Shown: piece by piece, positions 43,937-53,431 of the stretch
How the letters are laid out: each line of letters opens with the position of its first letter
How positions within the stretch are numbered: position 1 is the first letter of the stretch
Assembly: GCA_964448285.1 (NCBI GenBank)
Contig: CAYUWG010000002.1
Coordinates: 58,379-122,378, forward strand
Source: CAYUWG01 sp964448285
Lineage (GTDB): Bacteria > Bacteroidota > Ignavibacteria > SZUA-365
Direction: 5' to 3'
DNA: 64,000 nt
Made by a program: the position numbers and the translations under genes
The notes under the pieces: model-generated
What the model was told of the DNA's origin: nothing
Databases searched by the model: none
What the model saw: the letters and a program-made list of their open reading frames with translations, nothing else

Positions 43937-46198
43937 TCACTTCACATTTTTCTTCGCAATCAGGTTCAACGCGCTGCCTGCTTTCCACCATTCTATTTGC
44001 TGTGCGTTCATCGTGTGTGCGAGAAGAATGAAATCGATCGATCCGTCGCTGTGGGACACTTTCATCGTCAGATGTTTTCCCGGCGCGAGTTCATCGACCT
44101 TGATCATGAAGCGGTCGTCCTCCTGAATCCTGTCGTAGTCCCTCGGGTCGAGGAACGTCAACGGCAGCATGCCTTGCTTCTTGAGATTCGTCTCGTGTAT
44201 GCGCGCGAAGGAGCGAACGATGATCGCTTTCCCGCCAAGGTGTCGAGGTTCCATTGCGGCGTGTTCGCGGCTGGAGCCCTCTCCATAGTTCTCATCACCG
44301 ACGACGACCCATCCTTTGTTTTCGGCTTTGTATGCGCGCGCGACCTTCGGCACTTCGTCGTACGCACCGGTGAGCTGGTTCTTGACGCTGTTCGCCTTTC
44401 CGTTGAATGCATTGATCGCTCCGATGAACATGTTGTTCGAAATGTTATCGAGGTGACCACGGAAACGGAGCCACGGTCCCGCCATCGAGATATGGTCGGT
44501 CGTGCATTTGCCTGCGGCTTTCAACAGGAGCGGCATGTCGTCGAACTCTTCATCTCTCGGCGGACTGAACGGCGAGAGCGCCTGCAACCGACGGCTATCC
44601 GAATCGATGATGACTTCAACCGACGAACCGTCTTCTGCCGGCGGCACGAAACCTTCAGGATCAGGAATGAATCCTCTGTCCGGAAGCTCATCGCCTGACG
44701 GTGGAACGAGCGCGACTTCTTCGCCCTTGTCGTTCGTGAGTTTGTCCTTCGTGAAATCGAACGTGAGACGGCCCGCAAGCGCAAGAGCTGCGACCGTCTC
44801 CGGGCTTGCCACGAATGCGTGCGTGTCGGGATTGCCGTCGTTGCGACCGGTGAAGTTTCTATTGAACGAAGTGATGATCGAGTTGCGGTCGCCTTTCTGC
44901 ACGTCGTGTCGCTTCCACTGTCCGATGCAGGGACCGCAAGCGTTCGCGAGAACCTTTCCTCCGATCTCTTCGAGGAGTGCAAGCTGTCCATCGCGTTCGA
45001 TCGTTGCCCGCACCTGCTCGGAGCCGGGCGTGATCGTAAACTCCGACTTCGCTTTCAGTCCCTTTGCCTTCGCCTGTTTCGCAACCGATGCAACACGGTC
45101 GATGTCTTCGTAACTCGAATTCGTGCACGATCCGATCAGTGCGACGCGTAACTCTTCCGGCCATCCGTTTTCCTTCACGGCTTTCACGAACTCGGAAATC
45201 GGAAACGCACGGTCTGGTGTAAACGGTCCGTTGACGTGCGGTTCGAGCGTGTCGAGGTCGATGGAAATCACCTGATCGTAGTATTTCTCCGGATGCGCTT
45301 CCACGTCCGCATCGGCCTGCAGGAAGTCCTTCACGGCGTCGGCGAGATCCGCTACGTCCGAGCGTTCCGTCGATCGTAAGTACGCCGACATCTTCGCGTC
45401 GTATGGAAACACCGAGGTCGTTGCGCCGATCTCCGCTCCCATGTTGCAGATGGTTCCCTTCCCGGTTGCGGAAATGCTTCGGCATCCTTCACCGAAGTAT
45501 TCCACGATTGCACCCGTGCCGCCTTTCACCGTGAGAATACCCGCGAGTTTGAGAATGACGTCCTTCGGCGAAGTCCACCCGCTCATCTTGCCGGTGAGCT
45601 TCACGCCGATGAGTTTCGGAAACTTCAACTCCCACGGCATTCCGGCCATCACATCGACGGCATCTGCTCCGCCGACGCCGATCGCGATCATGCCGAGACC
45701 GCCGGCGTTCGGCGTGTGCGAATCCGTCCCGATCATCATGCCGCCGGGGAACGCGTAGTTCTCCAACACGACCTGATGAATGATTCCCGCTCCGGGCTTC
45801 CAGAATCCGATCCCGAATTTTTTCGAGACCGACGCAAGGAAATCGAAGACCTCACGGTTCTGATCCAGCGATGCGAGAAGGTCCTTCTTCGCGCCGTGCT
45901 CGGCAAGAATGAGATGGTCGCAGTGGACGGTCGATGGAACGGCGACGGTTGGAATGCCTGCACTCATGAATTGGAGTAACGCCATCTGCGCCGTTGCATC
46001 CTGCATGGCGACGCGATCGGGACCGAAGTCGGCGTACTCCTGGCCGCGTTCAAGCGCACGCGTCGGTTGCTCCCAGAGATGTGCGTAGAGAATTTTTTCT
46101 GCGTAAGTCATGGGACGATTCAGCAGCGTGCGTGCATCATCCACTTTCTTCGGGAATGCAGCGAAGAAGTGCTGAATCATGTCGAAGTTCATTGTCAT
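43937..46198 (-). CDS. acn: Aconitate hydratase
   Basis: Interconverts citrate and isocitrate in the TCA cycle using a [4Fe-4S] cluster. At 753 residues it is like the mitochondrial-type enzyme. Cluster ligands lie in IGSCTNSSYED and in NACGPCIGQW. VGGADAVDVMAGMPWELK and GEGSSREHAAMEPRHLGG (swivel domain) are clear. ATG 46198 follows GAGG by 5 bases; a second ATG two codons later is equally possible. It lies 77 bp after the antiporter fusion gene on the same strand. Confidence 0.95.
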   Translation of the reverse strand: MTMNFDMIQHFFAAFPKKVDDARTLLNRPMTYAEKILYAHLWEQPTRALERGQEYADFGPDRVAMQDATAQMALLQFMSAGIPTVAVPSTVHCDHLILAEHGAKKDLLASLDQNREVFDFLASVSKKFGIGFWKPGAGIIHQVVLENYAFPGGMMIGTDSHTPNAGGLGMIAIGVGGADAVDVMAGMPWELKFPKLIGVKLTGKMSGWTSPKDVILKLAGILTVKGGTGAIVEYFGEGCRSISATGKGTICNMGAEIGATTSVFPYDAKMSAYLRSTERSDVADLADAVKDFLQADADVEAHPEKYYDQVISIDLDTLEPHVNGPFTPDRAFPISEFVKAVKENGWPEELRVALIGSCTNSSYEDIDRVASVAKQAKAKGLKAKSEFTITPGSEQVRATIERDGQLALLEEIGGKVLANACGPCIGQWKRHDVQKGDRNSIITSFNRNFTGRNDGNPDTHAFVASPETVAALALAGRLTFDFTKDKLTNDKGEEVALVPPSGDELPDRGFIPDPEGFVPPAEDGSSVEVIIDSDSRRLQALSPFSPPRDEEFDDMPLLLKAAGKCTTDHISMAGPWLRFRGHLDNISNNMFIGAINAFNGKANSVKNQLTGAYDEVPKVARAYKAENKGWVVVGDENYGEGSSREHAAMEPRHLGGKAIIVRSFARIHETNLKKQGMLPLTFLDPRDYDRIQEDDRFMIKVDELAPGKHLTMKVSHSDGSIDFILLAHTMNAQQIEWWKAGSALNLIAKKNVK

Positions 46199-46275
46199 TG
46201 TATCCTCAGTGATTTCATTTCGCGAAACAGTTTCTGCGAAATATACGGCGAATCGCGAAGGGCTTGAAACGAAGG

Positions 46276-49200
46276 CTATCGCGCGACCGAGAGAAGGAGT
46301 TCCATTCCGTTCCCTCTTTCTACGGACCGGACGATTCTGCATCGCACCGAATCGTTGATGACGGGGAGCACGTCTCGGAAAAGATTCACGAGACGATAAC
46401 GCTCGATGGATTCCTGTTGCTTCACCACGAGCGTTACGGACACCTTATGATACTTATCGAGGAACTGCTGGAGCTTTCGGATTTCCACGCGCTCCTCGGT
46501 TGAAATGCTTCGGATCGGATCGTCGAGCACGAAGCGTCGCGGATGCCAGACGAAGTGAATTCCACGCTTGGGAATGCCGACGCGGTTTGAGATCATGGAC
46601 GCGAGAAGATCGCGTGTGTCCTCAGCCATTGCAGCGTCCGCGATATACAGGAAGTTGGTAACCGGAGCCAGCGTGTCGGAAGCCAATTCGACCGTCAGGC
46701 TGATCAATTCCATCGATCGGGGGACGGGAATCTCCTTCATCATCGAACGCGCCTCCGTGCGCATGTCCGCAACGAGGTCGGAAAAATTTCGCGAAGCCGG
46801 ATTCGCGCGGGATGCAAGGACCGAGCGCTGTGCTGCGCCCCGCTGGATATCACTGAGCGTTTGTACGAGATTCAGTCGCGTCGGGACGCCGGTCATATCC
46901 AGCATCCGCTGTTCGAAGTGCTCGATGTCATCCGACGTGAAGAACATATTCGTGGCAACCTGAAGACGCACGTCGATCTCGCGTTCACCGATGAAGCTTG
47001 ACGTGTTGAGCACGGTCGAGCGCTCCGGGATGTTGAACATTTGCTCGAGCGATTTCACGGCTTGATGCACCCGAAACTCTCTTCCAAGCTGATCGAGTAC
47101 GGAACGCAACGGAAGAATGACCGCGAGGAGAAACAGAACGGCAACGATGATGCGCGCGCGCACCGTTCCTGTTTTTCCAACGAGCGTCAGTAAGCGAAGC
47201 TTGGTGAAGATGAAGCGAACGAGCGGACGCGCAAGCTCATGCTGCTTCCACCGGCGGATGAATTCATTATCCGCCGCCTTCGACATTCCGATGAAGAGGA
47301 ACACGACGGTTGCACCGAGAATCGTCGCAAAGAAGTTCGCGATGAAGAGCAACGCACCGCCGCGCATGATGGAAACATCGAAGTTGTGTGCAGCGCCGAA
47401 TCCGATGACACAGAGCGACGGCAGAAGCGCGATCGCGATAAGGATGCCGGGAATGTATTCGAATACTTTTTCTTTCCGCGTTGCGAGAAGAGCGCCGGCA
47501 ATCCCGATGAAGAATGCAATGAAAAAGTCGATCACCGTCGGCCGCGTTCTCGTTGCGATTTCAGAAGTCACCTCGCTGAATGGAAGTGTCTCCGCGAGAA
47601 TCGTGGCAAGGATGATAGTCACGACGATTGCAAGGAACAGCTTGAAGAGCAGTTTGAAGAGCAGGTACATGTCTCCCGAAACGAGGGCAAGCCCCGCACC
47701 GAGCACGGGCCACATGAACGGTACGATCACTGCCGCACCGATAATGACGGCACTCTGATTGAGCAACAAGCCTAACGTCGTGATCGCCGCGGCGAGCGTC
47801 AATTGTATCCAGAAGAGCGGTTCGAAAAGTGAGGAAGACCGTATCGCATGAATGTATGTTCGCTCACAGTCTTCGCTTGAATACTCGAACGTCGAATGCG
47901 TCAGAGGAAGAGAAGGCGATTGACGCTCGTCGATCGTATCAGCGATGCGCTGTTGCGTTGCGTCCGTACGCGCACCTTCATTCTCCCGTACGATGTCGTC
48001 ATTCTGAATACCGGTTTGCGATTCTTCACTCGTCGGCGGTGATGGAGATACGACATCGGGAGAGATCGATGTGGCCGCTGCAATGCTCGATGCGGGTGAA
48101 ACACGCTCGGATTTCAAGCGGCGTTCCGCGGTAAGCACTTTCACTGTCATGAACACATTCGTGAGAACGATGACGACGAAAGCGTAAATGACGAACGACT
48201 CCGTTCCGGAAATGAAAGCCTGCATCGGAAGAAACGCCATGACGGCTGTCGTCAATCCGCGCGGCATCATCGCAGTGAGCACGCGCAGTTCACCCGTCGT
48301 CAGATCGGGATTGCGCTTGTGGAAGACTCGCATCGTAAGCGAGCGCGCCGCGAGAAGGATCGCTCCCATTCCGAATCCTGCAAGCCCGGTCTCCCACGTC
48401 AGCGAATCGTAGTTCATCAGCAATCCGAGATAGACGAAGAAGAACGTGCGCACGAGAAAGGAAATTTCCTCCGTCACGTTCTTCATGAATTGATTCAGGA
48501 TGAACTTATCCGCCTGGATGTTGATGCCGAAGAATACGCGCAGGCGCTCGCTGAATCGCTCCGCGAGAACTTCCATGTTCTCCAGGATCAGGCCGAACAA
48601 CAACACCGCGATGGCGGCGCTTCCATGCAATTCTTCGACGACGAAGTAGAGCAGGAACATGAACCCGAGCGTGAGCATGTACGCGAGCGGTTCCTTTCCC
48701 ATCCATCCGATGAGACGCGACCACAACACACCGCAGATCGTTGCGATGAGCACCGCAACCGCGAACGACCGGACAAAACTCACGAACATATCGAGCGTGT
48801 CCTGCTGTCCGGTCTTATAGACGTCGATGAGAAGGATCACGCTGACGATCAGGAGAACGTCGCCAAGCGCGGACTCGAGTTTGACGATCGTTTTGATTTC
48901 GTCGCGCACGCTCAAGCCCTGAACGACGGGCAACGTAATCGCCGGACTCGTCGCGCCGAACACAGCGGCGATAAGCGATGCATTCAACAGCGTCATATCC
49001 AACACGTAGAACGCAAAGCATGCAACGCCTAAGAATGAAAACACGAAGATGACGACTGCGAGAAACGTTGCGCGCGGCGCTTCCTTGGCAACGGTCATGA
49101 TATCCAGCTCGAGTCCGCCTTCGAAGAGAATGATCAGCAGTGCGAGCGTTCCGAAGAACGGTGCGATCTCGAACAGGAGACCCGACGTCACCCATCCCGT

Positions 49201-49335
49201 TATCGGACCGAGTATGACGCCGATCGACATGAGCAAGAGCACGCTCGGAATCTTCGTGACGCGGAAGAGAAGATTCGCGAGGAAGCCGACGAGGATGATA
49301 CCGCCGACAAGTGCGAAGAAGATTGGAACGGTCAT
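46276..49335 (-). CDS. Cation:proton antiporter fused to a DUF389 membrane domain
   Basis: A 1019-residue inner-membrane protein. Residues about 1-415 form a CPA-type antiporter with about twelve hydrophobic spans, including KIPSVLLLMSIGVILGPITG, LALLIILFEGGLEL, AVFGATSPAITLPVV and a final MPRGLTTAVMAFLP. A charged linker (about 415-500) leads to a DUF389 domain (about 500-780) with TTLGLLLNQSAVIIGAAVIV, PFMWPVLGAGLAL and FIAFFIGIAGALL. A soluble C-terminal part (about 780-1019) includes VHQAVKSLEQMFNIPERS. ATG 49335 begins the membrane domain. Both families are normally separate; the fusion is uncommon. It probably exchanges Na+ or K+ for protons, with DUF389 perhaps adding regulation. Confidence 0.88.
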   Translation of the reverse strand: MTVPIFFALVGGIILVGFLANLLFRVTKIPSVLLLMSIGVILGPITGWVTSGLLFEIAPFFGTLALLIILFEGGLELDIMTVAKEAPRATFLAVVIFVFSFLGVACFAFYVLDMTLLNASLIAAVFGATSPAITLPVVQGLSVRDEIKTIVKLESALGDVLLIVSVILLIDVYKTGQQDTLDMFVSFVRSFAVAVLIATICGVLWSRLIGWMGKEPLAYMLTLGFMFLLYFVVEELHGSAAIAVLLFGLILENMEVLAERFSERLRVFFGINIQADKFILNQFMKNVTEEISFLVRTFFFVYLGLLMNYDSLTWETGLAGFGMGAILLAARSLTMRVFHKRNPDLTTGELRVLTAMMPRGLTTAVMAFLPMQAFISGTESFVIYAFVVIVLTNVFMTVKVLTAERRLKSERVSPASSIAAATSISPDVVSPSPPTSEESQTGIQNDDIVRENEGARTDATQQRIADTIDERQSPSLPLTHSTFEYSSEDCERTYIHAIRSSSLFEPLFWIQLTLAAAITTLGLLLNQSAVIIGAAVIVPFMWPVLGAGLALVSGDMYLLFKLLFKLFLAIVVTIILATILAETLPFSEVTSEIATRTRPTVIDFFIAFFIGIAGALLATRKEKVFEYIPGILIAIALLPSLCVIGFGAAHNFDVSIMRGGALLFIANFFATILGATVVFLFIGMSKAADNEFIRRWKQHELARPLVRFIFTKLRLLTLVGKTGTVRARIIVAVLFLLAVILPLRSVLDQLGREFRVHQAVKSLEQMFNIPERSTVLNTSSFIGEREIDVRLQVATNMFFTSDDIEHFEQRMLDMTGVPTRLNLVQTLSDIQRGAAQRSVLASRANPASRNFSDLVADMRTEARSMMKEIPVPRSMELISLTVELASDTLAPVTNFLYIADAAMAEDTRDLLASMISNRVGIPKRGIHFVWHPRRFVLDDPIRSISTEERVEIRKLQQFLDKYHKVSVTLVVKQQESIERYRLVNLFRDVLPVINDSVRCRIVRSVERGNGMELLLSVAR

Positions 49336-49368
49336 GGTCGCTGAGTTTTTTGGTGAGTGGATTCGTCG

Positions 49369-49402
49369 TGCATTCCGTTTCCATTCTAAAGTACGGAATG
49401 CA
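49369..49402. promoter_or_regulatory. Inverted repeat upstream of the antiporter-DUF389 gene
   Basis: TGCATTCCG and CGGAATGCA form perfect 9-bp arms 16 bases apart, 34-67 bases upstream of the antiporter ATG on the minus strand. The position and symmetry suit a dimeric repressor operator. Confidence 0.4.
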
Positions 49403-49500
49403 ACACGTCGATGCGCAGTCGCGATCGAGCGTTCTTCATTCACATCGATCGCGTGTATCGATCGAGTGAAGAAATTTTTTTCGCGAAGAAATGAAAAAAC

Positions 49501-49533
49501 TTGTGCATCAATTCTTTTCTCTGTTTATGTTTG
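49501..49533 (+). promoter_or_regulatory. Bacteroidota-type promoter (TTG ... TAtgTTTG)
   Basis: TATGTTTG at 49526-49533 matches the TAnnTTTG -7 element of Bacteroidota housekeeping promoters, with a TTG at 49501-49503 near the expected -33 position. Transcription would start at about 49540 and run into the hairpin-rich leader and terminator before pfkA. Confidence 0.45.
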
Positions 49534-49539
49534 TAACAG

Positions 49540-49626
49540 AAGATTGATGGATCATCAATCGATTGATGTGAACACACATCAAGGAGGCACAAGCGAAGGC
49601 GTTATCAAGGCGCCTTCGCTTTTTTC
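49540..49626 (+). ncRNA. Candidate small structured RNA or pfkA attenuator
   Basis: About 85 nt between the predicted promoter and a strong terminator contain hairpins ATTGATG-GAT-CATCAAT, GATGTG-AACA-CACATC and the terminator stem, with GGAGG between. A short frame starting at 49547 (MDHQSIDVNTHQGGTSEG...) runs through the terminator, leaving room for a leader peptide. It fits either a free small RNA or a transcription-attenuation leader for phosphofructokinase. Confidence 0.35.
49591..49625 (+). terminator. Strong intrinsic terminator upstream of pfkA
   Basis: AAGCGAAGGCG-TTATCAAGG-CGCCTTCGCTT: perfect 11-bp arms followed by TTTTT. It ends about 50 bases before the pfkA ATG, so it can stop transcription entering from the small upstream unit. 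Confidence 0.85.
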
Positions 49627-49676
49627 ATGCAGTCGATCATGATAGATTCGTTTCGACAAAAACAACGAGAGCAATC

Positions 49677-50804
49677 ATGACACCGACACGCACTTCTTCA
49701 CGCACACCGATACGACGCATCGCGATCAACACCGGCGGCGGCGATGCGCCCGGACTCAACGCCGTCATTCGCGCCATCGTCATCAGTGCGCAGGCAAAGG
49801 GTTGGAAGGTCTTCGGCATTCGCGACGGGTACAACGGCATTCTCGATCCGCAACGGTATCGTCGCGGCGGACTGGTCGAACTCACGCGCGATAGCGTTCG
49901 CGGCATTACGCATTTAGGAGGAACGATTCTCGGAACGACGAACAAAGGCAACCCTCTTCGTTACCCGATGCTGCAGAACGACGGTTCATACAGAGAAGTC
50001 GATCGCTCGGATGAGATCGTTCGCTCATTCAGGAAAAACAAACTCGATGCACTCATCGCAATCGGTGGAGACGGCTCGCTCGAGATCGCGCATGCGCTGA
50101 GCAGAAAAGGCTTGCGCGTGATCGGCGTTCCGAAGACGATCGATAACGACCTCGCGGAAACCGTGATCACGTTCGGTTTCGATACGGCCGTCTCGTTCGC
50201 AACCGAGTGCATCGATCGCTTGCATTCGACCGCCGAAGCGCATCGCCGTATCATGGTCGTCGAAGTGATGGGACGCTACGCGGGATGGATCGCACTGAAC
50301 GCGGGCGTATCCGGAACCGCCGACGCGATACTCATCCCGGAAATTCCATACGACATTCACATCGTCGCGAAAAAAATGAAAGAGCGAACGCGATCGGGAA
50401 GCAAGTTCTCCATCGTCGTTGTCGCAGAGGGTGCGAAGCCCGCGGACGGTGAACGCGCCGTGATCGCTCGTGAGGTCGGTCGCGCGGAACGCCTCGGCGG
50501 CATCGGTGAGATCGTTGCGCACCAACTTCAGGAGTTGACCGGACAGGAAGCGCGGCACGTCGTGTTGGGACACCTTCAGCGCGGCGGAACGCCCACGACG
50601 TTCGACCGGTTGCTCTCGCTGCGTTTCGGTGCTGCCGCAGTGCGGGCGCTTGCGCAAGGGAAGAGCGGCATGATGGTCGCGCTCGACCCGCCGGTGGTGC
50701 GCTACGTTCCTCTCCATAAAGCGACGAAGCGCATGAAGACCGTTCCGCTCGACGGCGATACGATTCTCACGGCGCGTGAGATGGGCATTTCATTTGGAGA
50801 TTGA
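49677..50804 (+). CDS. pfkA: 6-phosphofructokinase, group III (ATP-dependent type with Gly/Lys signature)
   Basis: Phosphorylates fructose-6-phosphate in glycolysis. The 375-residue protein has the group III opening NTGGGDAPGLNAVIRA, then AIGGDGS (Gly133) and PKTIDNDL (Lys153). Glycine at the first site with lysine at the second is the pattern of ATP-using group III enzymes, while pyrophosphate-dependent ones have GGDDS/T. VMGRYAGWIALNAG and LGHLQRGGTPTTFDRLL complete the fold. An intrinsic terminator and a candidate regulatory leader lie upstream. The nitroreductase gene follows 4 bp on. Confidence 0.93.
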   Translation: MTPTRTSSRTPIRRIAINTGGGDAPGLNAVIRAIVISAQAKGWKVFGIRDGYNGILDPQRYRRGGLVELTRDSVRGITHLGGTILGTTNKGNPLRYPMLQNDGSYREVDRSDEIVRSFRKNKLDALIAIGGDGSLEIAHALSRKGLRVIGVPKTIDNDLAETVITFGFDTAVSFATECIDRLHSTAEAHRRIMVVEVMGRYAGWIALNAGVSGTADAILIPEIPYDIHIVAKKMKERTRSGSKFSIVVVAEGAKPADGERAVIAREVGRAERLGGIGEIVAHQLQELTGQEARHVVLGHLQRGGTPTTFDRLLSLRFGAAAVRALAQGKSGMMVALDPPVVRYVPLHKATKRMKTVPLDGDTILTAREMGISFGD

Positions 50805-50808
50805 TCCG

Positions 50809-51489
50809 ATGACGGACGATGCATTCATTCCTCTCGCGTTCGAAAAACTTTCCGGCGACGAACAGCGGCACCGCATCAAGGAATTCCTCGAACGCATCCG
50901 GACGCGGCGCACCGTTCGCAGTTTCTCGTCGCAACCTGTTCCGTTCGAGATCATCGAAACTGCGGTGCGCATTGCCGGCCTCGCACCTTCGGGCGCGAAT
51001 CAACAGCCGTGGCGCTACATCGTCGTTTCCGACCCGGCAATCAAACACAAGATTCGATTCGCCGCCGAAGAGGAAGAGCGTGAGAACTACGAGCATCGAT
51101 TTCCGAACGCATGGAAGGAGGTCCTCGCGCCGCTCGGTACGGATTGGCATAAACCATTTCTCGACGTCGCGCCGTATCTCATCGCCGTCTTCGCAATCCT
51201 GTACGAAGAGGACGACTCCGCGGAAGGGAGCCTGCTGAAGAAGAAACATTACTACGTGATGGAATCCGTCGGCATATCCGTCGGCTTTCTCCTCGCCGCG
51301 CTTCATCTTGCCGGACTGGCAACGCTGACGCACACGCCGAATCCGATGGGCTTTCTCAACGAGATTCTCGAGCGCCCGAAAAACGAACGCCCGTTCGTCC
51401 TCATTCCCGTCGGCTATCCCGCTGATGATGCCGTCGTACCGAACATCACGAAGAAATCACTCGACGAGATCATGACGGTGTTTCGCTAA
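50809..51489 (+). CDS. Nitroreductase-superfamily flavoprotein, iodotyrosine-deiodinase-like
   Basis: A 226-residue FMN-dependent reductase. RRTVRSFSSQPVPFEIIET and AGLAPSGANQQPWRYIVVSD are typical of the nitroreductase fold. The lid segment EEEERENYEHR ... GTDWHKPFLD aligns with animal iodotyrosine deiodinase, keeping Glu90, Tyr94 and Lys115 at the spacing of the substrate-zwitterion triad (E157, Y161, K182 in the human enzyme). The C-terminus (LIPVGYPADDAVVPNITKK) also matches. It may reductively dehalogenate a halotyrosine or similar phenol. Start ATG 50809 is preceded by GGAG and lies 4 bp after pfkA. Confidence 0.85.
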   Translation: MTDDAFIPLAFEKLSGDEQRHRIKEFLERIRTRRTVRSFSSQPVPFEIIETAVRIAGLAPSGANQQPWRYIVVSDPAIKHKIRFAAEEEERENYEHRFPNAWKEVLAPLGTDWHKPFLDVAPYLIAVFAILYEEDDSAEGSLLKKKHYYVMESVGISVGFLLAALHLAGLATLTHTPNPMGFLNEILERPKNERPFVLIPVGYPADDAVVPNITKKSLDEIMTVFR

Positions 51490-51625
51490 CCGGTTTTCTT
51501 ATTAAAACGGTTAGGATTGATCTTCTCTTTGCATTCAGAGACGAGCCTTTCTTTGATAGTTGATCTGCACTTGATCGCTTACGGGAGAAGGTTCGAAAAT
51601 AGATTTCACGAACCCAAAATTCTCC

Positions 51626-51654
51626 TTGACTCTAAGTCAATCTTTACCTAAGTT
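51626..51654 (+). promoter_or_regulatory. Sigma-70-like promoter for the FG-GAP gene
   Basis: TTGACT (51626-51631), a 17-base spacer and TAAGTT (51649-51654). The -35 box lies in a short palindrome TTGACT-CTA-AGTCAA that could also be an operator. The remaining 51490-51738 holds no gene. Confidence 0.5.
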
Positions 51655-51738
51655 CATCTCAAACCTTTGGAGAAGGATTGAGGCGCGGTAACCCGAACGC
51701 AAAGGACATTGTCAGTTAAGAAAAGAAAGCAGAAAACC

Positions 51739-53349
51739 ATGAGATACCGATACTTCCTCCCCGCGTTTGTGATGATGTTCACGTGGCAACACGCTTATGC
51801 GCAACCCAACCTCCAGACCATTCTCACGATAAACGGAATTAACGGACAGGGTCTAGGTTCATCGATCCTCTATTTAGGAGACGTCAACGGTGATTCACTC
51901 CCAGACTTTGGCATCTCCGCAAGAGGTTTCCGGAAGTTCTATGTGTATTTCGGCGGGAAAGGGGTGTTGGATGATGTACCGGATGCAGAGTTCAAGGGTG
52001 GAATAAATGCCATCGCCGGTGACTTCAATGGAGATGGGCTTCTTGACCTTGTCACGACCTCACATCAGAACTCTTATGATACTGCAAGAGTTTTTTTAGG
52101 GACACAAAAGGCAGGCTTGATCATTGACGCAACTCCTAGTTTTATCATCGTGAGCGACCGATTGCAGGGCGGACAGGACTTCGGACGGTTCATGGCAGTG
52201 GGTGACTTGAATAAGGATGGATATGACGACCTAGTAATTGCATCGCCATCTCAATCGAATCCGCCAAAAAGAGTTCTTGGTAAAGTCTATGTGTTCATGG
52301 GGAAAGAACAGTTCAACGGTGTTCCGGACTTTACCGGAATAGGGAGTGACTCTGCTGCTTCAAGTATTTATGGCTGGGAAGCACAAATACAGGATGTCAA
52401 TGGCGATGGCTATCCCGATCTCATTGTAGGATCGACATATAACAACAACGCAACCGGTGAATGGTGGAGCCGCATTCATATCTATCGAGGCAGTTCAAAT
52501 TTTACTTTTGATGCAACGAAACCAGACCAACTAATAGAGTCGAGAAAACTTTCAATAGGTGAAAAGTGGTATTTGAATGACGCGAGAATACTTGATTTCA
52601 ATAATGATGGCAGAGAAGACATATTCGTCACCCATAGTGATTATCTGCGAATCAGATCGTTTGTATTCCTTTCAACAGAGGATTCTGTGGAGAATACACC
52701 ACGAATTCTCGTTGAAAAACCAACCGGGGCTGCAGGATTCTTTGCTGATAGGACGGTACACGATCCGGGTGACATCAATGGAGATGGGCATAGAGACTTC
52801 GCCTTCCGCTGCCATCCGGGAGGGCCGCTGTCGTTTTTGATTTATGATCAGGGATCGATTCGAGGATTGATCCAGCATTCGATTGCGAGAAGTCAACGGC
52901 CTGGAGGCGCGGATTACTATGGGTATGATGGAGCAATACCAGTCGGCGATCAAAACGGGGATGGAATCCAAGATGTACTTGCGTGTGAGTTCGGAGGGTT
53001 CGGTTTTGCTCATCTTCTCGCTGGTTCGAGAGAACTCCCTGTGGGAGTAGAAACACTCGATGAGGCTGGGAGAAGTTTCGCAAATTCAGAAGTCTATCCT
53101 AATCCATTCCATTCACAGACGCACATCCGCGTCTCAAGAAAATATGATGCGAACGTTAAGGTTCAGATATCGGACATGCTTGGGCGTAACATACGAACAT
53201 TGCACAACGGACCGCTCCAGAACGATAACACGGTATTGACGTGGGATGCGAAATCCACTGACGGTCATTTCGTATCTGCAGGAATCTATCTGCTCATCAT
53301 CAGCGATGGGATGGAATTGACGACAAAACCGTTGGTCCTCTTACGGTAA
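51739..53349 (+). CDS. Secreted FG-GAP/VCBS repeat protein with T9SS sorting domain
   Basis: A 536-residue exported protein. ATG 51739 begins a signal peptide ending HAYAQ. Seven integrin-alpha-like repeats carry calcium loops of the DxNxDG type: DVNGDSLPDFG, DFNGDGLLDLV, DLNKDGYDDLV, DVNGDGYPDLI, DFNNDGREDIF, DINGDGHRDFA and DQNGDGIQDVL, enough for a seven-bladed propeller. The C-terminus has SEVYPNPFHSQTHIRV and a terminal T9SS beta-strand set. A calcium-stabilised surface adhesin or carbohydrate-binding protein is a fair inference; no enzymatic motif is seen. Confidence 0.87.
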   Translation: MRYRYFLPAFVMMFTWQHAYAQPNLQTILTINGINGQGLGSSILYLGDVNGDSLPDFGISARGFRKFYVYFGGKGVLDDVPDAEFKGGINAIAGDFNGDGLLDLVTTSHQNSYDTARVFLGTQKAGLIIDATPSFIIVSDRLQGGQDFGRFMAVGDLNKDGYDDLVIASPSQSNPPKRVLGKVYVFMGKEQFNGVPDFTGIGSDSAASSIYGWEAQIQDVNGDGYPDLIVGSTYNNNATGEWWSRIHIYRGSSNFTFDATKPDQLIESRKLSIGEKWYLNDARILDFNNDGREDIFVTHSDYLRIRSFVFLSTEDSVENTPRILVEKPTGAAGFFADRTVHDPGDINGDGHRDFAFRCHPGGPLSFLIYDQGSIRGLIQHSIARSQRPGGADYYGYDGAIPVGDQNGDGIQDVLACEFGGFGFAHLLAGSRELPVGVETLDEAGRSFANSEVYPNPFHSQTHIRVSRKYDANVKVQISDMLGRNIRTLHNGPLQNDNTVLTWDAKSTDGHFVSAGIYLLIISDGMELTTKPLVLLR

Positions 53350-53431
53350 TGGTGATTGTGGTATCGCTCTCGCGGAAATCCTGTTCAAAGGTCACTGACA
53401 CACTCATACAACAAACAAAGGAGTAACATCG

